Shown: piece by piece, positions 1 to 13,075 of the stretch
Position numbering within the stretch: position 1 is the first letter of the stretch
How the letters are laid out: each line of letters begins with the position of its first letter
Assembly (NCBI GenBank): GCA_000231825.2
Contig: JH720313.1
Coordinates: forward strand, 990,834-1,054,833
DNA length: 64,000 nucleotides
Reading direction: 5' to 3'
Source of the DNA: Tetrahymena elliotti 4EA
Lineage: Eukaryota > Ciliophora > Oligohymenophorea > Hymenostomatida > Tetrahymenidae
Program-made: the position numbers and the translations under genes
The notes under the pieces: model-generated
Database searches by the model: none
Told to the model about the DNA's origin: nothing
What the model saw: the letters and a program-made list of their open reading frames with translations, nothing else

Positions 1-264
1 TTAGGCTGAAAAGTAATTAACATAGAATAAAAAATAAAATAAATAAAATTGAAATAAAAATTGGCAACCTTAATTGGTTAAAAATCTAAAAATTTTGATA
101 ACTTTAGCAAATTTAGTAAATTTTTTTGTGAGAAATAATCTTATCATCTTACTTTGGTTTTTATTATTTGTTTACCTTTAAAAAATCCTATTTATTTCAT
201 CAAGTTATGAGCTTAACCAAAATATTATTTTTCAATTTTTGAAAATAATTGTTTTATTTAACAG

Positions 265-1437
265 ATAATTTTCAAGTTAAATGCTTATGGTAGCTTGGGC
301 AGTTGGTGAGATTTGTTTACTTCCTCTTGCTTATTATATAAATAATTATAGAGACTTAATGTTTTATTGGATTATGATTCCTTCTTTATTATTAAATATC
401 CCATTGCTATTTGTAATAGAATCACCTAGTTACTATCTATCTAAAAATAAGCTGGATAAAACATTAAAATCTTTTTAGTAATTGGCTAAGTTTAACAAAA
501 AATAATTTGAAAGTAAATTTTTAAGAATTGAGAAATTCAATTTAATCTAAAATTAAATTTAAATAGTTTTTGAATTGCAGTTCCATGATGATAGTCATAA
601 AGATTTTAAAGATGAAAGCATTTGGTTTAATATTCTTGCTCTTTTTAAGTTTAAATCATTAAGAGGCATCACTATTGCATCTTCATTAATTATGATTTGC
701 ACATATATTTTTTATTTTGGTTCAGAATTTGCTCTAGAAGGAGTTGGTAAATTTCTTATTATAAAAATGATTACATTTTTAAGTTGGATGGATATCTTTC
801 ATTTTTTGTTGTGAGATTGTAATTTTTCAACATATTTTTTAAATACACTATAAAGGTTACAGTATGTATTTAAATTAAGCAGTTGCCAGCTTTGGTGAGT
901 TTATTCCATTGCTAATTGGAGTTTTTATAATTCCAAAAATAAGAAGGAAAAAAGGTTCAATTTTAGCTAATATAGGTTGCATATTCATATGTTTAAGCTA
1001 TTCTATATTTTATGATGGTGCATCATAAACAACCTTTGTTGGATTGCTCAGAGTTTCAAATGGATTTTAATTTGGCATTTTCTAAGTTTATATACCAGAG
1101 CTGTAAATTTTTTCAAAAATGGTTTTTATTTTAATTTGATTTTTATCTAAGATTTCCTACATAAGTAAGATCAGTAGGTACAGGTATTATTTTTGGGTTG
1201 GGTAATATAGGAAGTGTAATTGCTCCATATATAGCTAGCTAAGCTAGCAAAATAAATATTCCAAACATGGTTTTAATAGGTATTGTTGGAGTAATAGGAC
1301 TTTTTGCATGCTTCTTTTTGTAAGAGACATTAAATAAGCCTCTTGAGCATTAGATTAAAGAATTAAAAAATTAATAGTAGTCAACAAATATATTTAGTCC
1401 AAAAAAGACTAAACCCCAAAAAGAAGAGAGTGAGTGA
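265..1437 (+). CDS. SLC22-like MFS transporter, copy 1 (5' partial)
   Basis: C-terminal part of a major facilitator superfamily transporter of the SLC22 (organic ion/solute) type, expected to sit in a membrane and move a small solute; the substrate cannot be told. Exons 265-746, 856-1102 and 1152-1437, TGA stop at 1435-1437. Earlier exons lie beyond the window edge: the tandem paralogue at 2295-5438 has an 819-nt intron at the equivalent place, so bases 1-264 are probably intron. Visible are several hydrophobic segments, the mid-protein ESPSYYLS motif (SLC22/sugar transporters have ESPRWL here) and the later element FPTQVRS, matching the conserved (Y/F)PTxxR loop. Intron positions and phases match copy 2 exactly (phase 2, phase 1, phase 2), so the pair arose by duplication. 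No TGA interrupts the frame, so it looks functional. Confidence 0.8.
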
Positions 1438-2294
1438 GTGATTAACTAAATAAGTGAATTTAATTTTTAAAATTTGGAAACTGTTTTAATTTATTTAATT
1501 AAATCACAAATTTTATTTGTAGGTTTTTATTATAATTCTAATTTTTACTAAAGTTGTTAAATTTAATTGCAACTTTAGCAGGGACTTTATAATAACAATA
1601 GTAAGTACTATATTTGTTAAATAAAAAAACTTTTAATTAATTTAGCTTCATTATTAATTAATTATCATTTGTTAAAATCAATTTCTGACTTTAAAATTTA
1701 AAGTTTTATGAGTTTTTAAAGCTAATACTTAAAAAACAGTATTTCCTTTTTAGTGGATTTACAACAGAAGTTTTGTAAACAAATCTTAAATAAGAATATT
1801 ATGAGTTAATTGTTTTGAGTTTTTAAATTTATATTATTGTAAATGTATTTTTTTTATAAATGTAATTTTATCAAATACTAAAGAGATTTATTTTTTAGTA
1901 CCCAATAGTTTTTGAAATATTGTATTAGATTTTTAGCCTTGATTTTTTTATTTTTTAGTGTTAAATATGATAGTTTTTAATAGATCTAAGACTATTTAAA
2001 TCAAAAATCCATTAATTTATTACAAATTTTATTAGGTTAAATTAAAAATAAACAAATTTTTGACTTATTTCAATTTAAGGATATTAATAATTAAATTTTT
2101 AAAATTTTGATTTTTTTTTAGATAACTTAAAAGTATTTTTGTTGATTCATCAGAAAAAAAGCTAATTTTATTTTACTTATTAGATTTATTAAGCTATGTA
2201 CATCTGGATTTATAAAAATTAATATCTGAATAATTTTAATATCAAATATTGAAAGGTTTATTAATTGGCTTAAGATAATATAAATCATAATTAA
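1438..2294. other. Intergenic, AT-rich
   Basis: Between two same-strand tandem transporter genes. No open frame with protein character, no RNA gene and no clear repeat seen; it should hold the 3' UTR of copy 1 and the promoter of copy 2. Confidence 0.6.
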
Positions 2295-5200
2295 ATGTTA
2301 AAAGAATAGCAAGATAGTTTAAACTAAGTTGATATTAATCAAACTATAAATGAAAGAAAAGCTAGTTTTATGGTAGAAGATACTCATAAAACCATGGAAA
2401 GATATTTAAAAAATGCAGGAGGGTTTAACAGATACTAGATTTTTATTCTTTTTTTCTTTGTTTTGATTTTAATTGAAATATCTATTCTAATGCTTAGTGC
2501 TACTTTTATTTATCTACCTCCTACATTTTTGTGTTAAAGTAATCCTAATAAAAATATTTCTAATAGATCATTTTATTTTTACTGAATTTACAGTTAAACT
2601 TTCAAATTAAAATCATTTTCTTTTCAAATTTTAAGAAATTTAAATAAAATTGCTTAATACTTAATCTATTTTAAAAACTAAGATTCACAAACATGTGATG
2701 AGAATGATGGAGGTTGTGATCAATAAATTCTTGATCCCGATTAAAAAAGTACTTATTCTATTTAATTTGACTTGTATTGTGATAATTCTAATATTAGAGA
2801 CTTGGCTTGTTCTATGCTGTTTGTGGGAAGTATATTTGGTAATATATTTCTTGGAATTGCAGGAGATATTTATGGTCGTAAATTGATTTTATAGATTTCT
2901 TGGCTTATATCTAGCTTATGCACAATTGGGATTGCATTCACTTATAGTAAAATTTTATTAATCACCATGAATTTTATTGTTGGTTTCTTTTCATGGCCTG
3001 TTTTAAACCTTCTTTTGCTATTGCTTAATGAAGAAACATCTGAATAATACAGGTAAATTTACATAATTACAATATTTAATTGATTTTTCTACTTGATTTT
3101 GTTACAATGATTTCAATATAATATCAGATTTATTTTTTTGAAGTTAAAAAGAAATAGAAATTGTCAATTTACAGTTCATATAAATTACCCATAATCCTTT
3201 ATCATAATTACTCATTCTAAAATAATATTGTTGGTTGATATAAAATTTTTTTTGAAAAAAGATGTAAAGTTAATATTTTCTTCTATTCATTCAATTACAT
3301 TTAATATATATAAGCTTGATTAAATTTTTAAATAGAAGAAAAAAATCAAAATATCTACTTTAAATCGAAAATTGTAAATTAAATTTTAAGATTATAATGT
3401 AAAAAAAAATAAATCGACCTCAATCATTAAAAATTTTAGAAGAATTTTTTTGTGTCTTTAAAATACATTTTTATTTCTTCATATTTCAAAAAAATAAAAA
3501 TAAAAATTTTTTCAAAAAAATAAAAGTTTTTTTTAAATCATGCAAATTAAGAAGTATTTTCAGCAAAATATTTAGCTGAATACCTTTTTTTAGTTTAAAG
3601 ATTTGTTTTTGCCCAACTTTTCTTTGGGTCAGAATAAAATTAACCAGATATACTTTTTATAATTTGTTTTTCATTTCTGTGATCGAATTGAAAATCTAAT
3701 CAATTTTATCAAAGCTAAAATAACCATAAAAAAAAAATGGAAATACAATTAATGAATTTAAAAAAATGAATGATACTTGCTTGAATTTCAAGTTGTTGAA
3801 AGCATCTTTTTTAATTATCTTATGAAAACAGTCTTCTTGGTATTAATTTAAGAATTTTAAAATTATTTAAGATAAATGGCTAGTTTAATGTTGATGATTG
3901 CTTGGGCAATAGGAGAAATCTTGCTCTCACCGATTGCTTATCTGATTTAGGATTTTAGAAATATTGTTATCTATTGGATCATGATACCTAGTTTGGCTCT
4001 TAATATACCTTTGTTATTCGTAATTGAATCTCCAAATTATTACATCTCAAGGAATAAAATAGACAAAGCAATACTTTCCTTGAATAAGATTGCAAAATTT
4101 AATAAAAAAGAGCTTATAAGTAAATTTAAATTATTTGACAATACAAACATTTTGGCTCTAATTATTAATCAAAATTTAAAAGTTTCTGAAAAACTATTGG
4201 GAAATGAGTTCGAGAATGAAAAAAAGTCTGAAGATAACTTTCTTTTTAATTTTCTGGCATTATTTAAGTATAAATCTTTGAGAACAATCACGATCGCTTC
4301 TTGTCTTGTAATGATGACTATTCAAGTATTCTATTTCGGATGCTAATTCGCACTTTCTGGAGTTGGTATAATATTATCAATTATTTTAAAATAAAAATAA
4401 CTAAATATCTATCTCTTTTTTAATAAAGTTACTTGAATCTAAGTAATAAATTACTTAATGTTAAATTTCAAATAAAAATTCAGTCTTATTAAAGCAGACT
4501 TGATGACAAATTTCTAGTATCATCATTAAAATTATCTAAAAAATAGACACAAATAATATTATTTAATTTTCTAGTAGTTCGAGAGTTCTTTCTTACAAAA
4601 TTAAATTAACCTCCAAATTTAGCCTAGTATTTTAGCTTAGATCAAACTAATATTTTAGGCCATGCCTAATAATAAAAATATTTAGGAGGCTAGTTACTTT
4701 TGATTTGTGATGATTTTAGATCCTTTTATTAAAATTTTTACTCTTCACTTAAAAAATTTGATTAAATTTAGTATTTGTAATTTTGAAATGAGCAAATACT
4801 TTTTTGCAACAAATTATGCAATTTAATAACTTAACAATTAAATATTTTAATTCAAATAGGCTATAATTTGTATTTGAATTAGCTAGTAGCTGGAACGGGA
4901 GAGCTAGTTACTTTAATTATTAGCAACTTTATAATCCCGAAATTTTTAAGAAAAAGAAGCATTATTATTGCAACTTTTTTGTCTATCTTAATTTGTTTGA
5001 GCTACTCAGTCGTAACAAATAACGAAACATAAACAGCCTTTATAGGACTTTTAAGAGTTTCTAATATTTTTTAACTAGGCATTTTCTAAGTTTACATCCC
5101 AGAACTGTAAAATTAACTCATATTTCCTTTTTGCATCTTCAATTTTTTTTATTTATGCATAATAAAGTTATCCTACATAGGTAAGATCAGTTGGAGCAGG

Positions 5201-5438
5201 TATTATTTTTGGGTTAGGTAATTTTGGTAGTGTGGTTGCCCCATATGTGGTCTCAAAGGCTGATTCAATAGGTATTGGATAAATGGTGTTTGTGGGTATT
5301 ATTGGAGTTTTAGGACTAATAGCATCTTTCTTTTTAAAAGAGACATTCAACAAGCCGTTATAAGATTAAATCGAGGAATTAAAAACAAAAGATCCTATTG
5401 AAGAACCTTTTAGTAGCAGTGCTGAATCTGAATAGTGA
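2295..5438 (+). CDS. SLC22-like MFS transporter, copy 2
   Basis: Complete MFS transporter of the SLC22/organic-ion type, about 541 residues. Exons 2295-2538, 2683-3052, 3872-4365, 4860-5106 and 5168-5438. After a cytosolic N-terminus of about 47 residues comes TM1, then an extracellular loop with several cysteines (around residues 81-92), then the MFS signature GNIFLGIAGDIYGRK, whose GxxxDxxGR pattern lies between TM2 and TM3. The ESPNYYIS motif and the later LYPTQVRSVG are further family marks, and the ~540 length is normal for SLC22. Start chosen at the first ATG in the frame leading into TM1. The third intron phase and the exon ends are identical to the neighbouring copy 1. The 819-nt second intron is unusually long. 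Substrate unknown; the same-strand neighbour suggests tandem amplification of one transporter family. Confidence 0.87.
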
Positions 5439-6345
5439 ATCTAAATATATAAATAGCTTAGCATAATAAATAGGAAGTTAAAAAAATCATTTTATAATAA
5501 AAATTAATTTAAAAATAGTGTAAAAAAATAATTTGTTTCGAGTAATCTACTCAATTAATTAGATTTAGAAATTTATAATTTTTAATTTACATCAGAAATT
5601 AAATAAATAAATAAATAATCGTCAAATATGTATCTACAACATCTAATTTATTTGTATAACAATCTAAATTAAATTTGAAGATAATTTCTAGATAAACCCA
5701 AAATCGAATTTTCTACCAAATTAATATATTAACCCTTCAAATTAAATAGATTCCGCTAATTAAATTATAATTACACTACCAAAATTGTTGATGAAGAGTT
5801 TATAATCAAGCAATTAGAAAAATGTTAGTATTCCCTATCAGTAATAATTTTCTTGATCGAGATGCATTCAAATAGATAAGGATATTTTGATTAGTATCAA
5901 CAACTAATTATCATATATTCGAGTACATTGATAAATTCTATCAGATTATTTCAAATATTTATGCTTGTGAATACAGTTTTTGAATGAATATTTCTACTCC
6001 CCACTCAAACAAACAAACAAACAAAATTTTTTCTATTTGCTTGTTAATAACTTTCATTCACTAAATATTTTAATTGTCTTTAATCAGTAATAAGCTTTAT
6101 ACATGCAAATATTCACAAACAACTTATATACATGCATAGATAGATATCCTATCTATCTACTTATTTATCAATCTCTTAAATTAAATTAATCAAAATTTAA
6201 TAATTAATTTATTTAAAATAGAACATCAAAGAATTAAAAAAAAGACAAAAGATAAATTCTTTTAAAACTCCAAAGACATTTTTACTTCCCTGAAAGCAAT
6301 CAGCGAATAAAGATAGAATCATAATAAATAAAAAAATTGTAACAT
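5439..6345. other. Intergenic with short simple repeats
   Basis: No gene seen. Short tandem runs occur: AAAT units near 5600-5615, AAAC units near 6006-6024, and a GATA/TATC palindromic stretch near 6136-6160. Confidence 0.6.
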
Positions 6346-6828
6346 ATGCCAATTACTAAGTACCTAGGGTCTGATTAAATGAATCAAACAGATTAAAAAT
6401 GTAATAATCCTACTAAGAAATAAAAGTCTAAAAAGGCTGAAATACCTTCTTTTCCTCAATAGGTGATGAATCTCTTAAACGATCCAGATCCTCTTCCAAT
6501 CACTGATGATATAGTTGATTGTCTGGAAAAAAAAATCACCTAGTGGCTTGATGCCAACAATATAATATAGGTAAATCCGATTGAGAAATAGTATGAGTAT
6601 TACAAAGAGAGGAAAATGGGAATAATTAGTCTTAAGCAAAGAAATTCTTCTCCTTATGAAAGTTCTAACAACAATGCAATAGCTTTTTCTAAATAAACAG
6701 AAGAAGAAATCAATACCTCTCTCAAGCGTCCTTCTCCAGTTTCTTTAAGCTTGGGAAAAAATAATTTATTAATGAACAGAAAAACTAGAGCTAACACTGT
6801 TAAGCTAATGAATAAAGAAAACATGTGA
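6346..6828 (+). CDS. Small hypothetical protein, 160 aa
   Basis: Single-exon frame of 160 residues ending in TGA at 6826-6828, with TAA/TAG read as Gln. I do not recognise a family. The N-terminal 40 residues are basic and polar. Residues about 48-90 carry an acidic-then-amphipathic stretch (NDPDPLPITDDIVDCLEKKI), and the C-terminal half is rich in Ser, Asn and Lys. There is no signal peptide or membrane segment. Base composition is clearly richer in GC than the flanks and codon use resembles the surrounding genes, which supports coding. The 3' end could extend through an intron. Confidence is moderate because it is short and has no recognised relative. Confidence 0.55.
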
Positions 6829-9332
6829 TTAAAGTGAGTAGGTAAACACATGAGTATGAATATATGAATAAATATATACACTCAATAAAAATTAGCTTAA
6901 ATCTATTAGAAGATACTTACTTATACTCCTTTATTTAAATTACTATTCCCAATTCTGATGGTTATCTTTTCTTTAATAAATAATGTACTAAATTAACAAA
7001 AAATAATTAATGCATCACTCAATCAATCAACCAATGATTAGTCATTCTGCTAAATACTTAGCATCTTTAATATTCATACCAATAATGATATTATTTACTT
7101 CTTGACAAATGCAATTAAAAATAATTGTTACTAATTGATAGATAGTGAAATTAATTAAAAGCTTTATTATTATACCTCTAAATATTAAATCTTGAGACTG
7201 CAGAGTAAAAGTTAATAATTAAAAATAAGATATGTATAAAGCCTATCATAAGAACTAATTAACCAATAAGTGATACTTATTAGATATTACCATTTACTCT
7301 AGATAGAATATTTCCACTAACTTTCTACAATTTACTAACACACTAAAAATCAACTAGAATCATAAATTAATTAATTACCCACAAATGAACACATTTTGAA
7401 TTTTCTCACATATAATTATATGTAAATAAATAAATACCAAATAGTTTAATAAATAAATATAAACCTCTACTTCATCCAACATAGCCAAGATAACCTTAAA
7501 ATTATATAAATATTTCTAATTTATTTGTCTTAAATTATATTCTTTTCTTCTTATTTAAATGTAAGAGCTTTAAATCATAATGTAAGTTTCTAAATACTAT
7601 TTATTGTCTCTCTCTTTTTATTTTACACTATTAAATATTTATCTTTTTTAATTCATTTTCATTTTCTAAAATTGACAAAGCTTCAAATATAGAGAATTAC
7701 TGACTTTGCAATAGTACTTTTTGGCAAATTATAAAATATTTTTCTTTCATTTTTACATTCTTCACTTTTATTTTTTTAAAATCTTTTTTTTCAATCATTA
7801 AGGATATAAGCTATTTAGCCTGCACATTATTACTTAAGCTTAACTATATTATAATAATAATAAATAATTAAGATTAAAAGTACTATCCATTAGTTACTTC
7901 AATCAAATTATTCTTTTAGAAATAACAAAATCTTTTATTTTTCAAAGCTTATATTGGCAAATGTTTATTTTTGAACTGAATTTTTTAAACCTAAGTATTG
8001 AAAATGAATAAAAATTAAAAATTGAAGACTTCTCATAAAATTGACGCAATAAGCTAAAAGATCATAAAATCTATTCAAATAAATGTAAGCCAAAATTTTA
8101 AAAACAAAAAATAATAATAATTTTCATATTAACTAATATATTTCTTTTTCTAAAATTAAACAAAGCAAGTGTTTAAATGCTTTTTAATAATTAGATTCAT
8201 TAAAAAATTTCTATACCTTTGATTTTCTCAATAAATTATGTGCATCTGTTTTTTTATGCAAACCAATCAAATCGTTACTAAAATACACTCATTTAACAAA
8301 TTGCTCTCTTCATAAATTATGTAAAATGAAGCTGTTTTTAAAATATTTAAATTTATTATTTTATTTTCTACAATTTTAAACAACTATTAATATCTAAATT
8401 TAATCTCCCAACATTAAATTATCTAATCTTAATTCATAACTTTCGCATATAAATAAATTTTATTTTCTCAATAATTAGCTTCTTATTTTTCTATTTAAAA
8501 GATTTACATAAAAAAAATATTTAATTTTGACCAAATTTTTATGTTGAGATTTAAGGAAATAATTTAAGTTAGATCTAAAATTCAAAAATAAAACTTTTTA
8601 TGAATTTCAAAAAACAGTATTTAAAAATATCTAAAAATAAACTAAAATTCTATTTCAATTATCTATTTAAAAAAATTTTAGCAATTTTTCTAATGATATG
8701 GAAATTGATATTTTGAATTAACTTTTTTTAACATTTGAATATTAATTTTTTTAAAGAGCCATACAACATATTTCTGTAATATCTCATAAAATAAGGATCT
8801 AGAGTATTTAAATATTCTTTAGAAAATTATATTATTTTTCTCTTTTTTTTTTTTGGTACTTCTATTTTAAAAGTTTGAATTATCACAATTACAGTGTTTT
8901 ACTGAGATTTCAAATATTTTCAGTTAACAAATCAACTTTAAGAAATTTATGTTTGAAGATACAATATTGAATAAATAATGCTTAGAAATATAAATAAATC
9001 TTTTAAATTAGCAAAAAATTTTCTATGTTTTGAGCTAAAATCTAGTGAAATTAATCAAATTTCTTTGTTCAACTAAAAAAATGAAAGAAGAAAGATTTTA
9101 CTTGTGATATTAATTTAATGTTTTTTGCAAAAAAATTTCATTCTTAAAAGAAAAATAGCACAACAATTTAATAATTTTGAAGTATTTGCAAGTAAATTTA
9201 TGATAAATTTCATTTTTGTTAAAAGAGAAGTATGAAAAAAGTTAAAAATCCTTTATATCTAATTATAAATTAACAATTTTAAAGTAAAAAAGTAAGTATA
9301 AGAATATTGCAATATTAAGAATTTGATGTAAA
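6829..9332. other. Long gene-free AT-rich stretch
   Basis: About 2.5 kb without a convincing coding frame on either strand; composition falls to homopolymer-rich AT. No RNA gene or ordered repeat recognised. It is the longest gap in the window and could hold UTRs, an origin or an unrecognised noncoding gene. Confidence 0.5.
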
Positions 9333-12300
9333 ATGAATGTTAAAATTGATAATTAGTATTCATCTCCATTTAAAGTAGTAAATGTAGATAGCAAAGGATC
9401 ATAGTCATCTGGGATATAGTTCAAAAATAGTTCTTAAAATTAATCTTTATTCTAAATTACTTCAAGACTTCATACAACATCAAGCAAGAATTAGAGTTTA
9501 TAGCTGTTAAACAATTATTCCTTTGCAGTAAATATTAAAAATGAATATTGCAAAAATATTTAACTTATTAAAATTGAATTTATTAAAGGAAGTAAAAGAT
9601 AGCTTAGATAAAGCCAAAAGTGCAATTGATACTCTTCTTATAGATAAGCTAAATCTTTAGGTATTAGCATATTTAACTTATCTATTAAATATTAAATAGT
9701 GAAATAAAATTATTATATAAAAACATTAGAATCAATTAGAGTATTATGAATGTAACTAGGGAAACAATTATTTTGATAGGTTTAATACAAATTAAAGGAC
9801 TAATACATAAAGTTCAGGTAGTGTAAGTATGCAAGCAGCTTAGAATTACAAAATAAATATGACTTAACTTTTAAATTAGCATAGTGTTTAAAATAATTTA
9901 AATAATTAGCAGCATTAAATTTCTCCTTAGGCTTAGAGAATATAAGAAAATTTGGAGTAATTATTATATAAAAGATTAGATAAATCATAAATAAATTTCT
10001 TTAAAATAGAATTCATGAACCAAATAAAAATAATAGTGGAAGTATTTAGTTGATAGCATAGGAGTAATTAGTAACTAATGGTTCTAACAATAGTTATTAG
10101 CCTCTATCTGAGCTTATAGATAACTTATAGAAATAGAATATTTAATATAGATCTTAATTGTAATTATTCTAAAATTAATAAAATTTTAAAAATTTGAATA
10201 ACACTTTTTTAAATAAAATAGAAATAAATAAAAGGATTCAGAAGAAAAATAACAAGCTATGAAAAAAGAAATTAACAGTTTGACATCTTAATTAGCCTTA
10301 CTAAATGTAAAGAACTTTTATTAAAAAATGAAATTTAAATTTTATTAATTATTCAAGCTAAAAATGAAGAGCATGCAAGAATAAAAAATCAATTAAGAAA
10401 AGAATATTAAAAGAAAGCTTAGAAAAAAGAAAAATTCTAGAGAAAGTTTTAGTAATAGTGATAATAGTAGCTAAGAAGATAATTCTTATAGTAGTGAATA
10501 AAGCAAAAGCAATAGTAGAAGTAGTAGTAATAGTAGCAGCAGCTATACATCAAATAACAGTAAAAAAAAATAATCTTAAAAACGGATATTAAATATGAAA
10601 TTAATTAATTAAAAAGAATCAAAGTCATATATAGAAAATATTGAAGAATCTTAGAATGGAGATAAATCTAAAGATAAAAAAAGCAAGGAAGAATAGAAAA
10701 TAGAAAGGCAAAAAAGAAATAACAAATAGTTGATTTAGGTATTCTTAAAGAATGTGAGAATGAATAAAGATCAACTTTTTTGCTTTAGGTAGAAGTTTAA
10801 AAATGAATCAGAATTTTATAGTTAATTGGACAACAAAAAATACAATTATTTGTTTTATAAATTATTAGATTATCACAATTTAATTATCTCAGAATTTTAA
10901 AACAAAACCAATAATCATTTTAAGCAAAACTCTATTGAGAATGCTTATAATATCATTTTAAAGCAGTAAAGTGATTCAGTTTTCAATAAATAAGATGCAA
11001 AGCAATATTAAATAGATAACCGTCATTTATTAAAATAATAAATACCATTTAGACATAGCACATAATTCAATACCAATTCAGCTAAGTAATTTGTATAGCT
11101 ACATTAAAAAAATAAATCAAATGATAGTTCTAATTACCCTTACACATCAAGGCCTGTTTCTTCAAATATCACTAAAAATTAATACAGCTTTTTAGGAAAT
11201 AACTAATCAAATAATTACTCTGATATCATTTAAGATTTTAATTTCTAGTCATCAAACACTCCATTAGAATCATCTATGAATGCACATCTTAGTAATTAAA
11301 ATAAAGGCAATCAATTCTTTTCTAGATTGACTTCTCAGGAATTACCAAGTTTAAAATAAATTACTCCAGATGTTAAAGAGTATACAACTATGACTTCTTA
11401 CGAGAATACAAATTTTAATAAAAATATTCAAGCAATAAAAAGCTAACTGTAAACAATGACTAACCCTTCCCATAAATAATCTATCCAATCAAATGGGACA
11501 ATATATAATTTAAATCAAATCATGGATGACTTTGAGTATGATGAATCTCCTGAAAGAATTAAAAAACCTCCTTAAAGCTACATCAAGAATAGCAACATTT
11601 CCTCTAATAATAAAATTGATTACATTTCTTCTTAGATACATAATAACTAAAACACTGATAGAAGCTCTAAATTTTAAAGTAAAAATAACAACAGTTAGAC
11701 TAGCTTGAAGCCAAAATTAAATGGTAATAGCATAAATCATAATGATAAATATGAGAATAATAATAGCAAAAATGATAACAAAAATAAAATACTTTACTAT
11801 GAGAATTATAATATTTTTGAAGATAGATAAAACATAAAATAGCCAAACTAACTTTAAAAATAGCTTCAATCATTTAACGAAATTAATAAAAGTTAGACAT
11901 AAAGATCTCATTTATCTAAAATTTATGAAGAATAATTGCATCTTTCATAACAACAGAGTGAATCTAAACAATCATGCAATTAAGAAAAGAGCAAGTATGA
12001 CAATTAGGATTTTATTATTTAATAGGATTCTTATAGATAAAGTAATACTGCTGATAAACATTTACAGCATCAAGACAGAGAAAACATTAAAAAGTAAGTA
12101 AATTTATATTTTAAATCTTTTACAAATTACTATTTTTAATTTAAAAAGCAGACCCTATTTATTAAGCACAAATGAGTAAAGTTAAGATAAATAGCGTCAT
12201 AAAGAATTGACACCACCTTAGTAAAAAATAATTAATAATGCATAGCCACCCGAACGTAAAAGCAATTCAAGTGAGAAAACCAATAGTTATTCTTAGAGTG

Positions 12301-13075
12301 CAAAACAAAAAAGAACTTGTAAATTTTATTCAAAATTAAAATTATCTTGTTTACCAATTCCCATAATTCCTTTAATTAATCTTAATTTAATATTTTGTTT
12401 TGTTGACATTTCTTTGTAAATGAATTCACTTCAAGCTTAAATCTCCTTCATATTAAAGCAAGACCTCCACTGAACGAAGATAATAGCTCCAAAGTTAATG
12501 TCCCATGTTTAGATTTAGATAGCGTAGAAAAATGGAATTAAAGTGGATTCGATTCAAGCAGCAATAGAAATAGTAAATTCACAGTAATAAAAGAAAAGCA
12601 GCAAAAATAAAATACATAGGGTAAAATTAAAAAGCAGTAATCTGCAAGCGATGCAAATACTTCTGATGGATGTGTGACACCTCAATCTTAAACAAACATA
12701 CCCAAACTATCTCAAGCAGACAATATATACTATGTAATGCCAAGCTTGAGGGAGAAATATCTAATGAGAAAATCTCTGCAGCTATCAAGCAAAGATGATA
12801 GCAAACAAGTTTCAGGGTCTCATACAGAAACATATTAAGAAAAGAGAATACGAAATACAAATGGCCACTCTAATAGCAATAACTCAAATTTTAATACAAC
12901 TTCAAATAAATAGAAATCAGGGTCAACAGAGTCTAATTAGTTTTCTGAAGGACGCTCAATTAAAGATTTTTCAATTGCCAACGACGTAAAAAAGAGGATT
13001 TTCGAAAATTAAGGATCTGAGTAATTGAAATAAAATTCAATAATACTTTATTAAAATAACCCCAATCAATACTGA
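9333..13075 (+). CDS. Large Q/N/S-rich coiled-coil protein, unknown
   Basis: Predicted 1,084 residues. Exons 9333-9527, 9589-9660, 9780-10159, 10222-10306, 10358-12093, 12149-12318 and 12459-13075, all phase-consistent, ending at TGA 13073-13075. The N-terminal ~220 residues are helical and amphipathic, somewhat TPR-like (KYDLTFKLAQCLKQFKQLAA). A short coiled coil follows, then a K/R-rich patch and a serine run (SRSSSNSSSSYTSNNS) near residue 290. The rest is low-complexity Asn, Gln and Ser with short predicted helices. No catalytic motif and no membrane segment. Many Gln are encoded by TAA/TAG. The acceptor of exon 3 is the weakest junction: an acceptor at 9797 would also keep the frame. Family not recognised; a structural or scaffolding role is only a guess. 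Confidence 0.7.

Noticed and set aside
10480..10550. AGT/AGC-rich tract resembling a tandem repeat or array
   Set aside because: It is an in-frame serine/asparagine codon run in the coiled-coil gene, with no spacer structure.
12627..12989. Two short frames on opposite strands inside the Q/N-rich gene
   Set aside because: Out-of-frame or antisense readings of the last exon, whose own frame is continuous and phase-consistent.
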